64,000 nt of DNA from positions 111,311 through 175,310 of the forward strand of contig MLAK01001370.1 in NCBI GenBank assembly GCA_001839685.1, in the 5' to 3' direction. This DNA is from Tritrichomonas foetus. Its lineage: Eukaryota; Parabasalia; Tritrichomonadida; Tritrichomonadidae. The notes under the pieces are model-generated. The model searched no databases and was not told the DNA's origin. It saw only the letters and a program-made list of their open reading frames with translations. A program made the position numbers and the translations under genes. Shown piece by piece: positions 20,887 to 29,957 of the stretch (positions within the stretch are counted from its first letter, which is position 1; every line of letters begins with the position of its first letter).

Positions 20887-22152
20887 TTATTGCTTGTTGA
20901 CGACTTCGATGACAGCCTGACCGAGTTTGCGACCAAGTTCTTCGCAGTTTCTGAGATCGTTGTCATCTGGATTCCAGTGGGCGAGGTATGGTTCAGCGAC
21001 TTCCTTCACCTTTGTTGGTGTGAAGAGGGCTTGGCGAATTTCCTTTGGAATGACGCCCTTGTTCCATCCGTAGTTTCCGAAGATGGCGCCAACCTTTTCG
21101 CGGATTGCCAAGCACTTGAGGTAGCTGAGGTGGCAGGCAAGGTCTGGAAGGATGCATTCGTGGAGGACTGGTGAACCAACGGCGATACCAGCGCTATCGA
21201 CCATTTCAGTGGCAACGTTTGTGATGTGTGTGCGGCGTGCGTGGAACATCTTAACGTCAACTCCTTCTTTGGCGGCACCTGAAGCAACAGCTCCGGCCAT
21301 CTTTTCTGTTCCGAACCAGTTGCAGTCATAGAGGACTGTGAGCTTCTTGGATGGGACCTGGTTGGCGTAATCGGTGTAGAGCTTGATTGCGCGGGCAATG
21401 TCTTCTGGGCGTCTAAGGCCAACACCGTGGGATGGGAGGATCATGTCGATTCCTGGGAGGGAGGCGGCTGTCTTGAGGGCCTTAAGAACTGGGTTCCTGA
21501 GTCTGAGGAGGATATTTGCATAATAGCTCTTAAGTTCTTGGTTGAAGAGGCATGGATCGATTTCGTCGACGAAACGCTTTTGTGTGGCGATGTGTTGGCC
21601 GAAAGCATCGGATGTGAAGAGGATCTTTTCATTTGGCATATATGTAACAGCTTGTTCTGGCCAGTGAGCCATTGGAACTCCGGCCATAACGACTGTCTTG
21701 TCACCTAATTGGATTGGTTCACCGAGCTTGACGAATTTGTGGTTCCAGTTCTTGCTGTTGTAAAATCTGGATAATGTGTCGAAGTTTTGCTTTGTGCAGA
21801 GGAGTTGGATGTGTGGGAAGCGTTGGAGGAGCATTGGAAGAGCAGATGTGTGATCTGGTTCAGCGTGTTGCATAAGGATATATGAGATTCCTTTGAGGTC
21901 TTCGCCATAGATTGTTTGGAGGCGGCTGACCCACTGGTTGAAGAATGGGGACTTGACGGCATCAATGATGGTTGGCTTGGAACTTTGAATTAAGTAGCTG
22001 TTATAGCTTGTTCCGACTGGGGCATGCATGGAATGGAATTCACGAAGGTCCCAATCGTTGCATCCGATCCAGAGGACATCTTTGGCAACTTGGGTGATAC
22101 CTGCATCCATAGCGGCGGCTGAGAGTTTGCGGTTGGCGAAGCTGCTGAGCAT
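20887..22152 (-). CDS. A-type flavoprotein (flavodiiron protein), probably hydrogenosomal oxygen reductase
   Basis: A 421-residue protein of the usual two-domain length. The beta-lactamase-like diiron domain carries HAEPDH (His96, Glu98, Asp100, His101), His163 in AHWPEQ, Asp182 in FTSDAFGQH and a late His in LPSHGVG. These match the iron ligands of the family. A flavodoxin-like FMN domain follows from about residue 275 (KKLTVLYDCNWFGTEKMA). Family members reduce O2 (or NO) to water using FMN electrons. The N-terminus MLSSFANRKLS fits trichomonad hydrogenosomal presequences (ML/S-rich with an Arg near position 8), so the protein is probably imported and protects oxygen-sensitive hydrogenosomal enzymes. 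The coding sequence is visibly richer in G+C than its neighbours, as in highly expressed trichomonad genes. The stop codon reads TAAA. Confidence 0.93.
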   Translation of the reverse strand: MLSSFANRKLSAAAMDAGITQVAKDVLWIGCNDWDLREFHSMHAPVGTSYNSYLIQSSKPTIIDAVKSPFFNQWVSRLQTIYGEDLKGISYILMQHAEPDHTSALPMLLQRFPHIQLLCTKQNFDTLSRFYNSKNWNHKFVKLGEPIQLGDKTVVMAGVPMAHWPEQAVTYMPNEKILFTSDAFGQHIATQKRFVDEIDPCLFNQELKSYYANILLRLRNPVLKALKTAASLPGIDMILPSHGVGLRRPEDIARAIKLYTDYANQVPSKKLTVLYDCNWFGTEKMAGAVASGAAKEGVDVKMFHARRTHITNVATEMVDSAGIAVGSPVLHECILPDLACHLSYLKCLAIREKVGAIFGNYGWNKGVIPKEIRQALFTPTKVKEVAEPYLAHWNPDDNDLRNCEELGRKLGQAVIEVVNKQ

Positions 22153-22164
22153 TGATACGAAAAA

Positions 22165-22174
22165 TAAAAAGTGA
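22165..22174 (-). promoter_or_regulatory. Initiator-like element of the flavodiiron gene
   Basis: The minus strand reads TCACTTTTTA, with the A 20 bases upstream of the ATG at 22152. This spacing suits the short 5' leaders of trichomonad mRNAs. Confidence 0.4.
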
Positions 22175-23602
22175 TGTGATTACAAAGTGATTCAAAAAGA
22201 TTCATTTTTGAGAAAACAAATTTGAAATCATTGAAAACGTTATCATTTAACTTTTTTAATTCAAAATATAATATTTGAATGTGGGTTTTCTAAGAGTAAA
22301 GTGATTTTTATCTTTTTTATACAAATCTCACAATTTTATCAGGAATCTATAGAATTTTCTAGAATTACCCATCCAATCAGAATTCAAATTTTTCCTTTAT
22401 TATCCACAAGCTTTTTGATCATGAATGATGCTCAAATCACTTCCTGTGTATTTCTGAAATCATCCTATCCTTCCTGTGAAATTCATTGAATATTATTCTA
22501 AACTGTGTATTTAAATATTTCTATGATGATTCGGTAACAATGAAGGTAATTATCAAAAGAAATAACAGAACTTAGTCGAAATTTAAAATTGATTTTAGAC
22601 CATTTTAAGGTCTATGATTTCTTACTATGTAATTAATTGTTAGTGGAAAAAAAATTTTCCTTCTGGACCCGAGTAAAAAACAAGAATGAGAAGGTAAGTG
22701 ATGATTCCCTTTCGACCGTTTTGAAGAAAAAGTTCACAGAATTATCTCTTATACACATATTGAAAATATAATCGAATTCAATTTTTCGAATAGGAAATAT
22801 TTTTTGTATTACATCCTTATTAGATTATTTTATTTTATTGATTATTATACTCAATTTATTTTGTGAGATTAAAAATCAAAAGTTTTGAGAGAAATTAATT
22901 GGCAGGATGGATTATTGATAAATAGTTGATGATGACATTCCGACAGACAGTCATAAAAAGTGAATTCTGTTGTGAATTCAAAAATTCGAGGAAAAAATCG
23001 CAGCCTCATTGGATTAGAAGTCACAACTCGAAAAAAATATGAGTGGAATCGATATAAATTCAATTTTTCTTTTATTTTTAAATCACATTTCATTTCATGT
23101 GTTTTTTCACATTAACGTTAAATGAATGGAATACCCTTAAATTCAAAAGAAGAAATTGGTAGTGGATAAATAATGTAACCTATATTCCTTTTTCATAAAG
23201 GAATTTGCATTCTTTGAATTAATGCAATAATTTTTATTGTTGTCTTTATTCTCCTTTTTTGGAATTGAATTCATCAATTGATCATCATATTCTAGTTATA
23301 AGAGATTTTCAATGTTAGGTTTCGATTTAACAACAATGATCAAAATATGAAAAAATTAATTTCTAAAAATTGAATTCCATGAGGAAAAAAATTGAAATCA
23401 AAAGCTCAAAAATGCCTTTTCCTTAGAAAAGGAGGAGATAAAAAGATACTTAAATCATAAAAAAATATTAATTTTCATAAAGAAAATTGGAGATAGATAG
23501 ATTTAATAAATTAACTAACAAAACGCATGTGACAGAAGACCTTAACCTTTTCCGCAAAACGGCACCACTTCAATCAAGTAATCGTCATAAGAACAAATGA
23601 GT
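22175..23602. other. Long intergenic region, no gene seen
   Basis: About 1.4 kb of A+T-rich sequence. Open frames here (for example 22869-23093 minus) have no recognisable motifs and I do not support them. Two short hairpins are visible: ATTCCTTT with AAAGGAAT at 23184-23204, and CCTTTT with GAAAAGG at about 23415-23432. The 3' end of the RabGAP gene is at the right edge. Confidence 0.5.
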
Positions 23603-24604
23603 TCATGGAAAGTGAGGAATTCCTGCCTTCTCAAGGAGCTTTTTGAAATCCTTTTTATTGATCCAATATTCGTTCCATTTGGATTTAATTAAATTCGGGT
23701 TATTTAGCATCAAAGAAGAGCACGGCTGTTGTAAAAAAGAAATAACCTCATCTGTTGAAGTTTTCATTAAAAAATCATATGAAATGCCGATAAGTGTGAG
23801 CGCAAAGGAAATCAATGAGGTCGATCCAAATACAATATAACGATCGAATATTAATAATAAAATATCAAGCGGAAACGGAAAACTGCTGAAAGCAGTCATC
23901 CACCAACTAATTGTATATATGATTGGATCGATATTTGATTGATTTAGTTTTTGATAAATTTTCGGAAAATAATTTTGGAGGGCCAGATTCCAAACTTTGT
24001 TCAAATTTTGGACCCTTGGAAATCCTTCACTATATATTTCTCTGAAACCGAATCGAGGTGATAACATTAATTGATAGAAGCACCAAAAGGCTGAATTTTC
24101 ATCTAAATGCAAAAGGAGGAGAGCTGCGGGGAAGGCCATGCCTTGTGAGTATCCAAGGGATTTGTCAATTCCCGCGTAAGCCAATAAAACCCTTTTTAAT
24201 GAGTTTTGCATTTCGCTTTTTTTCATCTCGGGAATATGGACTAGCGTCCTTCCAACGTCATTCTCGATTAATTTTACAAGATTTGGATCGGCTATTTCGA
24301 TTAAACTCTGAACTGAAGGTTGGTCAAGATTAAACGATCGAAAAGGGTCAATAAGAGTTGGCCAGACTATTCCACGAAGTGATTCTGGAATCCCTAGAAA
24401 AACCTTCTTATGAAATTTTGCTTTTGTATTTCCGGGTTTCATTTTCGAAATCATTTGAAGCCATTTCGACTCCTTTTTTTTATCTTCTTTGTTGGATGGA
24501 ATCATTTTGAAGGAATTTTCGTTTTTCCCTGTGCAGTTTTTTTCGAATCTAAGCGACGAGCAAATGGATGAGCTTGGATGATCATCTTTTTTACATCGAT
24601 TCAT
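23603..24604 (-). CDS. TBC-domain Rab GTPase-activating protein
   Basis: A 333-residue protein counted from the ATG at 24604. The frame opens 69 bases earlier with a GTG just after an in-frame stop, so this is the first ATG. A short polar N-terminus leads into a full TBC domain from about residue 65. The domain begins GIPESLRGIVWPTLIDP. The catalytic Arg finger motif is IENDVGR (Asp116, Arg119) and the Gln finger is LGYSQGM (Tyr152, Gln154). Later helices ISWWMTAFSS and LLIFDRYIVFGS match the last part of the domain. With both fingers present it should be an active GAP that accelerates GTP hydrolysis on a Rab protein during membrane traffic. The Rab partner cannot be told from sequence. The end QQPCSSLMLN...W is a common C-terminal extension. 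Confidence 0.9.
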   Translation of the reverse strand: MNRCKKDDHPSSSICSSLRFEKNCTGKNENSFKMIPSNKEDKKKESKWLQMISKMKPGNTKAKFHKKVFLGIPESLRGIVWPTLIDPFRSFNLDQPSVQSLIEIADPNLVKLIENDVGRTLVHIPEMKKSEMQNSLKRVLLAYAGIDKSLGYSQGMAFPAALLLLHLDENSAFWCFYQLMLSPRFGFREIYSEGFPRVQNLNKVWNLALQNYFPKIYQKLNQSNIDPIIYTISWWMTAFSSFPFPLDILLLIFDRYIVFGSTSLISFALTLIGISYDFLMKTSTDEVISFLQQPCSSLMLNNPNLIKSKWNEYWINKKDFKKLLEKAGIPHFP

Positions 24605-25799
24605 TTGAAAAAACACCACATTGCATATTTCAAAAGTTTCGAGAGCGGATTCATTTTTGAGAATAGTAAACACAGCTTTTTAACAAATAAATTTTAATTT
24701 TGTGAAGATTTTAGAATATATCGGAAAAGCCTGTGTAATTGAATTTTGTGATTAGTTTTGTTAATGAAATTGAAAATAAAGGGTTTTTCATTCAATATTC
24801 TCAAGTCATAAAATAAAGATATATATTTCCAGTTAATAATAGTTTTTAAATACTCTTTTAGGACGATTAACGAAAAAGGGACTTTAGGTCAATACTTATG
24901 TGATTTAATGTTGAGAATACATATTGAAAAAATTGATAGGATAATCAAACTTTTCAAACAGTCGATTTTCGTGATTTCCGAATAAATGTTGGATAAATGC
25001 CACTCAACTGTTATTAAAAAGTGAAATAACGGTTTTATCGTAATGCGGTTTCCTAAGCTTTAGTGATGATGTGAGCCTCGATTTTTTATTTATATTTATA
25101 ACCATCATCTTTCATATTATTGATTTTGTTATATGATGCTTTTATCAAATCATTAATATCTTTCTATTGGTCGAATCAATCACATCATTTAACTATTTTT
25201 TCTGAGAAACTAGATGTGTTTTATGAGGAAATATTCCTCTTTGATATTTTTATGTTTGCATCACTAAAATGAAAAATCGTCTATCGGCCATTTCTAATAA
25301 AAGATTGAAATGAAATTGAAAACGATATTTTTCTTTTCTGCTTTTTTCAAAGTAGAAAAATGTATATACATCTTTGTTACGACATAGAGCCTTTCTGAAT
25401 TTGGAATGCTTGGCCGTAAGGGTTTGATTGGAAAAAGTGAATCTGGAGTGTTCCCAAATCTCGTTTTATTCTGAGCTTATTTGGTTCAAAGTCATTTTAA
25501 AATTCATGATTACTTCAAACATGAAAAGTCAGAAAACTCGATATAGTTGTATATATGCTTATTAAAAGCTCTTAGTAAGGATAGCATTGATTGCAATGCA
25601 GGTAGTATCAAGATGTTTACTTGTAACGAAAACTTCAAAAGTTTTTTTTTATCAATTTGCATCAACAAAGAAAATTATGTTTATTATTTTATTAATCAAT
25701 TTGCATCAACTTGCATTTACTAAATTAGTGAAAAAAGTAAGGGGAAAAAAATATAAAACCTTAAATTATAAATATAGAAATTCAGCATGGTGAACAAGT
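24605..25799. other. Intergenic with a 16-bp direct repeat
   Basis: About 1.2 kb, very A+T-rich, between two minus-strand genes. The 16-base sequence ATCAATTTGCATCAAC occurs twice, at 25651-25666 and 25695-25710. An open frame at 25587-25793 crosses these repeats, has no motif and is not supported. No RNA gene was seen. Confidence 0.5.
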
Positions 25800-28082
25800 T
25801 TATATATATATACTTAACAAATTTTCATATGAATAATTTGGTTCAATTTTTTTGAGAGCTTGGTAAGCTGCCCTATCTTCATTAAGTCCAGTGGTTCTTT
25901 TTTCATACATTACGAAAGGTTTGAAAATGTTATTTTTTTCTTCATCAATAGATTCCATATTGAATTCGTAAGTTGTTGGCCACTCTTGTCTGTTGTTATT
26001 AATAATCTCTGTAGATAACTCTTTTGAATATGGTGATCTAACCCATAATTCGAGCTCTTCTTGAAAATTTTTAAGATTTAATTTGTCAAAAAGTTGGAAT
26101 AGTCCAAATCTGGCCATCATTAACCTCATTGTTGGTGATAAAAACAAAACGGCTAAACTTTGGATCATTCTTAATTTTTCGAAATGAAAAGGTAAATGGT
26201 ATTCTTTTGCTACAATAAAATGAATTAATAAAAGCTTCAACTCCACAACTTCATCTTCTGGAAGTGCCAAAGAGTCAGAAATTTCACTTTCAGCTTCTTT
26301 ATAACAATCAACAAATGAATAAATATTTTGTGCTGATAAATCTCTCAATTGTTTTTTATCTTCACTTTTAGGTGAGTAAAAATGTATTGATGGGAAAATG
26401 CAGTCACAAAGAGGATAAAGCAGTTTATTTTTTGGCAATTTTGAGGAAACTATATAGGCCAATGCAGACAGAATGGTAGATTGTTTCCAAAATCCTCCAG
26501 GTGAATAATATTGGTCAAATAGAATCCAATTTTGTAAAATGCTTTGATCAATGTTAGGCAAAATAATCGCACGAATATCATTTTCATTTTGTTTTAAATT
26601 TCTCCTCATATTCAAAATGCTTAAACCACTAAAAGTATAGCCACTATAACCATTCATATTGTTATTGTTATTATTACTATTATAATTACTGTTATTATTA
26701 CTAGTATGATTGCTATCACTAATAGAATTATTATTACTCAAACTATTATAATGATCAATATGATTATGATGATTAGTATAATGATTATTAGTAAGATTAT
26801 TGTTCGAAATGGAATTAGTAGTTTGGAAGGGCGAGCTTTGCATATTGGCTGTGTTGGAGTATTCATTAGTGTATGGAATATATTTTAGGCATATTGGTTT
26901 GCATTTTGTTCTCAGTTTTGAATGAATTGAAGAAATTAGAAATTCACTCATGAAATGATACAAATCAATCGGGTTGAGTTTTGAAGCGGCATGAAGAATA
27001 ATCATTGCAGCACTTTCAGTAACAGGCTGATGAGCACCAATGATATGTGAGACAAATGTCAAATATTGAGGCAATAATTTCGTTAATAAAATCCAATTAA
27101 ATTCAAGATGATAAAACGAGAGTGATTCTGGACTGAAAAAAAGAGACCATGATGATGAGCAATTAAATAATGCTGGTGGTGTCATAAAATTGATAATACT
27201 CGGTTCATCAATTACAAATAATGAACACTCTTCAATATCAAAAATTAGAATCGCTGTATTTGGAGCAGACACTAAAATTAAAGAACTTAGCATCACTGTA
27301 ATTAATTGTGAATAACTAAAAATCTGAGGGAAATTGTATGAAGACACTGTTTTTTGTGGAAATGTATAAAATGAAGCTTGACTTGGATTTATTGAACATA
27401 ATACAAAAGTTAGTTCAGATGTAACAAAAAAATGTGTTGGCGAAATCATTTTTTCTAAAGTATCAGAATAAATCTCTATGATTTTTTCATTGAACTGATA
27501 AATAAAGATTTTCTTTTTGTTTGTTATGACAGCAATATGATTGGTTAATGAACTCATTGACCACCAGGAGATATTTCGAATTATACATGATCCACGTGAT
27601 GAATTCACAGTTGCTGGATTTGTGTGTGATATACTTGTATAATACAAATTTTGATAACGCTCAAAAATATAGTATGTTTTATGAACTGTTGTTTGAATTG
27701 GTAAACAATTGGTTGTATCTTTCAAACACAAAAGAGGATCACTTTCAATTGTAGTGTCAGCTATCATTACATGACCAGATGATGTTGCATATGATAGAAA
27801 TCTATTGTTTCGTGACAAACGGGCATTCGATATTCCTTCGTCCAATTCACCGCGGTAAATTTTTTTGGAGAGTGGTGGGAAATATGTGAATTGATAAAAA
27901 ATAATATAAGATTGAAATTTTTGATAGAGAATGCTATATCCATCATTTGAGACACCACATAAAATGCACTGGCTTGGATCAACAAGGGTTTCTGTATCTA
28001 TCTGATCGTCATTAAAGTGAATATAGTCTTTAGGATCGCCAATAATATCTGAGAGTGAATGTCGAATGGAAAAGCTAAGCAT
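25800..28082 (-). CDS. Large protein with probable N-terminal beta-propeller and an Asn-rich linker
   Basis: A 760-residue protein from the ATG at 28082; a TTG three codons upstream is not needed. The first 350 or so residues alternate short strands with turns (CILCGVSNDGYSILY, RLSRNNRFLSYATSSGHVMIAD, HIAVITNKKKIFIYQF), as in WD40-like propellers, but lack clear WD dipeptides. A helical segment follows, then an asparagine- and serine-rich linker at about residues 415-490, coded by A+T-rich repeats at about 26650-26830. A C-terminal helical domain of about 250 residues comes last. Similar architecture occurs in GSAP/pigeon and RMC1/Mic1 proteins, but no family motif was recognised, so the function is unknown. 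The gene is divergent from the coiled-coil gene at 28182, with 99 bases between the two start codons. Confidence 0.75.
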   Translation of the reverse strand: MLSFSIRHSLSDIIGDPKDYIHFNDDQIDTETLVDPSQCILCGVSNDGYSILYQKFQSYIIFYQFTYFPPLSKKIYRGELDEGISNARLSRNNRFLSYATSSGHVMIADTTIESDPLLCLKDTTNCLPIQTTVHKTYYIFERYQNLYYTSISHTNPATVNSSRGSCIIRNISWWSMSSLTNHIAVITNKKKIFIYQFNEKIIEIYSDTLEKMISPTHFFVTSELTFVLCSINPSQASFYTFPQKTVSSYNFPQIFSYSQLITVMLSSLILVSAPNTAILIFDIEECSLFVIDEPSIINFMTPPALFNCSSSWSLFFSPESLSFYHLEFNWILLTKLLPQYLTFVSHIIGAHQPVTESAAMIILHAASKLNPIDLYHFMSEFLISSIHSKLRTKCKPICLKYIPYTNEYSNTANMQSSPFQTTNSISNNNLTNNHYTNHHNHIDHYNSLSNNNSISDSNHTSNNNSNYNSNNNNNNMNGYSGYTFSGLSILNMRRNLKQNENDIRAIILPNIDQSILQNWILFDQYYSPGGFWKQSTILSALAYIVSSKLPKNKLLYPLCDCIFPSIHFYSPKSEDKKQLRDLSAQNIYSFVDCYKEAESEISDSLALPEDEVVELKLLLIHFIVAKEYHLPFHFEKLRMIQSLAVLFLSPTMRLMMARFGLFQLFDKLNLKNFQEELELWVRSPYSKELSTEIINNNRQEWPTTYEFNMESIDEEKNNIFKPFVMYEKRTTGLNEDRAAYQALKKIEPNYSYENLLSIYI

Positions 28083-28181
28083 TCCATTCAATTTCGAAAT
28101 TCACTATGTGAAATTTCAAATCTCGTAAAGACCGTTTAATTATTTTTTTGTGGGGATTGAAAAAGTTGACATCTAAAATCG
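28083..28181. promoter_or_regulatory. Bidirectional promoter gap between divergent genes
   Basis: Only 99 bases separate the ATG of the minus-strand propeller gene (28082) and the ATG of the plus-strand coiled-coil gene (28182). Both promoters must lie here or overlap the coding ends. No single element is clear. Confidence 0.45.
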
Positions 28182-29501
28182 ATGAACTACCAAGAAGAAA
28201 ACGAGCTCTTCGAAGAAACACCAGAGGAAACATATTACGAATCACCAGACGATCTCTTGGAGAAAATTGAAGCAGAATGTAACGCTTTTCAAAAACATTC
28301 TGCAAAAAGCGAATATGATATCAAAGAACAAAACTTTCAGAGACGAATAGCAGCATTAGAAACTCGAACTCTACAAGCAGAAGAAGAAAATCTTTTATTG
28401 AAAAATCAAATCGCCGAACTTCGAGATGAAATATCATCTGCAAAATCCAACTCGTATACATTCCAAGCCGAATTAATTGACTCAAACGATAAATACGACT
28501 GTTTGGTAAAGAAACTTTTCCATTTATTTCACTGTAATTCACTTGATGAAGTTTTTCAATGCTCAGACCGAATAATCGAACAAGAATCAAAAATAAATCA
28601 TCTCTCTGAAAATTTGTGTAAAGTTCAATTCCAATTTAGCGCAGAAACATTAAAATCAATTGACCGGGGACCATCAGTTAACGGTTTGGAAAGTGAAGAA
28701 ATTGAAAGACTGAATAATTCTTTACAAAGAGCAGAAGAGACAATCGATAAGCAAAATAAAGAAATTATTGAACTAAAATCAAAAATCGAAGAAATGACTA
28801 AAAGAGATGATCAAATTCAAGGTGAATATGCTTCTCTGAAAGTTAGTATTGGCCAATTAACCCTTGAAAATCAGAATTTGGAAAAACTAAATCAAAATAC
28901 AATTCAAGAATTAACTGAATTGAAAACAAACCAACCAAAACAGTTAATTGAAGCGAATCGTCGATTAAGTTTCTTAAATAGCATTTCAAAACGCTTCGAA
29001 CCAAAATTTTTATGTATTAATGAAAATTCATCATTATTCAAAGTATTTGATACCTTGAGTATGTTAATGCAAAGTATTTCAGATCTTGAAATTGATACCC
29101 AAACAATTATGAAATGCTTAATCGAAATGAATGTTGTCACTCGAGAAGCATCAAACAAAATTGACACATCAATATCAAATTTGAGAGATTTACATCAAAT
29201 TGTGAATCATCCAAATCAAAAAAGTGATAATATTTCAAGTGAAAAAGTGAAAGAGCTTGAAGCACAAATCAAAGAATTAACAGAACAAAAAGCAGAATAT
29301 GAAGATGAGTTAGAATATGTAAAAGGCGAATTACAAGATATGCAAGAAAATGACAAAACACCAGAATGTGCGATGTGGATGGCAAAATATAAAAAATTGG
29401 AAACTGAAGTCAAAATGTTACGTAAGCTTCAGAATCAGAGTCCAAACTCATCAAAACTCCCTCCTAGAAGACCATTAGCAACCCTTACAACCCAGTTTTA
29501 A
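28182..29501 (+). CDS. Coiled-coil protein of unknown function
   Basis: A 439-residue acidic protein. Residues 1-35 are glutamate-rich and non-coiled. Long heptad-like coiled coils follow from about 45 to 95, 150 to 255 and 345 to 415 (for example EEENLLLKNQIAELRDEI and VKELEAQIKELTEQKAEY). They are broken by a less coiled section around residues 260-340. The C-terminus is short and basic with prolines (SKLPPRRPLATLTTQF). No motor head, GRIP domain or membrane anchor was recognised. It is likely a structural or tethering protein of the cytoskeleton, centrosome or vesicles, but nothing in the sequence decides which. Confidence 0.8.
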   Translation: MNYQEENELFEETPEETYYESPDDLLEKIEAECNAFQKHSAKSEYDIKEQNFQRRIAALETRTLQAEEENLLLKNQIAELRDEISSAKSNSYTFQAELIDSNDKYDCLVKKLFHLFHCNSLDEVFQCSDRIIEQESKINHLSENLCKVQFQFSAETLKSIDRGPSVNGLESEEIERLNNSLQRAEETIDKQNKEIIELKSKIEEMTKRDDQIQGEYASLKVSIGQLTLENQNLEKLNQNTIQELTELKTNQPKQLIEANRRLSFLNSISKRFEPKFLCINENSSLFKVFDTLSMLMQSISDLEIDTQTIMKCLIEMNVVTREASNKIDTSISNLRDLHQIVNHPNQKSDNISSEKVKELEAQIKELTEQKAEYEDELEYVKGELQDMQENDKTPECAMWMAKYKKLETEVKMLRKLQNQSPNSSKLPPRRPLATLTTQF

Positions 29502-29575
29502 TAAATGTATAGTAAAAATTGTATAATCAGAAATTAATTTCTATTTATTTAAAATAAAGTTCGACTAGTTATACC

Positions 29576-29624
29576 GTGAACATTTAAGGTCAAATAAAAA
29601 GTCAAATTAATGAAAAGTGTTCAC
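29576..29624. repeat. 49-bp dispersed repeat with inverted ends, copy 1
   Basis: The element begins GTGAACA and ends TGTTCAC. Here the inverted ends extend to 11 perfect bases (TACCGTGAACA at 29572-29582 and its complement at 29618-29628). A weaker inverted match continues outward to about 29558 and 29642. A second copy at 41080-41128 has the same length and matches at 45 of 49 positions. Both lie in intergenic DNA. The function is unknown; it could be a miniature mobile element or a regulatory palindrome. Confidence 0.7.
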
Positions 29625-29672
29625 GGTAAAATTGGTCAAACTTTATATTTTCATTTTTTATTTATTTATTTA

Positions 29673-29763
29673 TTTTTTTTTTTTTTTTTTTTTTTTCCTT
29701 CCAGTGGAAGGCTTCCACTGCTTTAGTAGGTAGTCCCTCAGTGGTTCGTGGGTATGCCCAGTG
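29673..29763 (-). repeat. GC-rich block with poly(A)-like tail on the minus strand, possible retroposed small RNA
   Basis: On the minus strand a block of about 67 bases, far richer in G+C than its surroundings, is followed at once by A24 and then TAAATAAAT. This is the layout of a retroposed, polyadenylated RNA. The block contains two possible hairpins: CAGTGGAAG with CTTCCACTG separated by one base (29702-29720), and GGG-TAT-GCCC near 29749-29759. I could not identify the parent RNA. No target-site duplication was obvious by eye. Confidence 0.4.
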
Positions 29764-29916
29764 TTTAAAAATATTGATAAATGTTTTGATCATGATGAAA
29801 ATTCACCATAATAAAATGACCTTACAAGGTCGTTTTCAACGATAATGATATGTGAAGTCGTAATTTCATCGAAAAAGGTGTTTTACGATTTTGAATCTTC
29901 AGAATTCGATTTCTGA

Positions 29917-29927
29917 TCATTTTTTTT
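29917..29927 (+). promoter_or_regulatory. Initiator-like element of the Rab gene
   Basis: TCATTTTTTTT with the A at 29919, 39 bases before the ATG at 29958. It fits the TCA-pyrimidine-T initiator form of trichomonads. Confidence 0.3.
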
Positions 29928-29957
29928 AGCTACAAATTCCAGAATATTCGATCTAAA

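Larger units (their letters stand above)
29502..29957. other. Intergenic carrying two repeat-like elements upstream of the Rab gene
   Basis: This gap holds the 49-bp inverted-end repeat (29576-29624), a poly(T) run (29673-29696) and a GC-rich block (29697-29763), each listed separately. The Rab promoter is at the right edge. Confidence 0.6.

Noticed and set aside
21006..21965. Several antisense and out-of-frame open frames over the flavodiiron gene
   Set aside because: They arise from the G+C-rich codons of the real gene and lack any motif.
22869..23093. 74-codon minus-strand frame in the gap
   Set aside because: No motif, ordinary A+T-rich composition, no supporting neighbour or initiator.
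25587..25793. 68-codon frame in the gap
   Set aside because: It runs through the 16-bp direct repeats and A+T-rich DNA; no protein-like pattern.
29697..29763. tRNA or 5S rRNA gene
   Set aside because: The GC-rich block has a GGTTCG word, but no acceptor stem or complete cloverleaf could be drawn on either strand.
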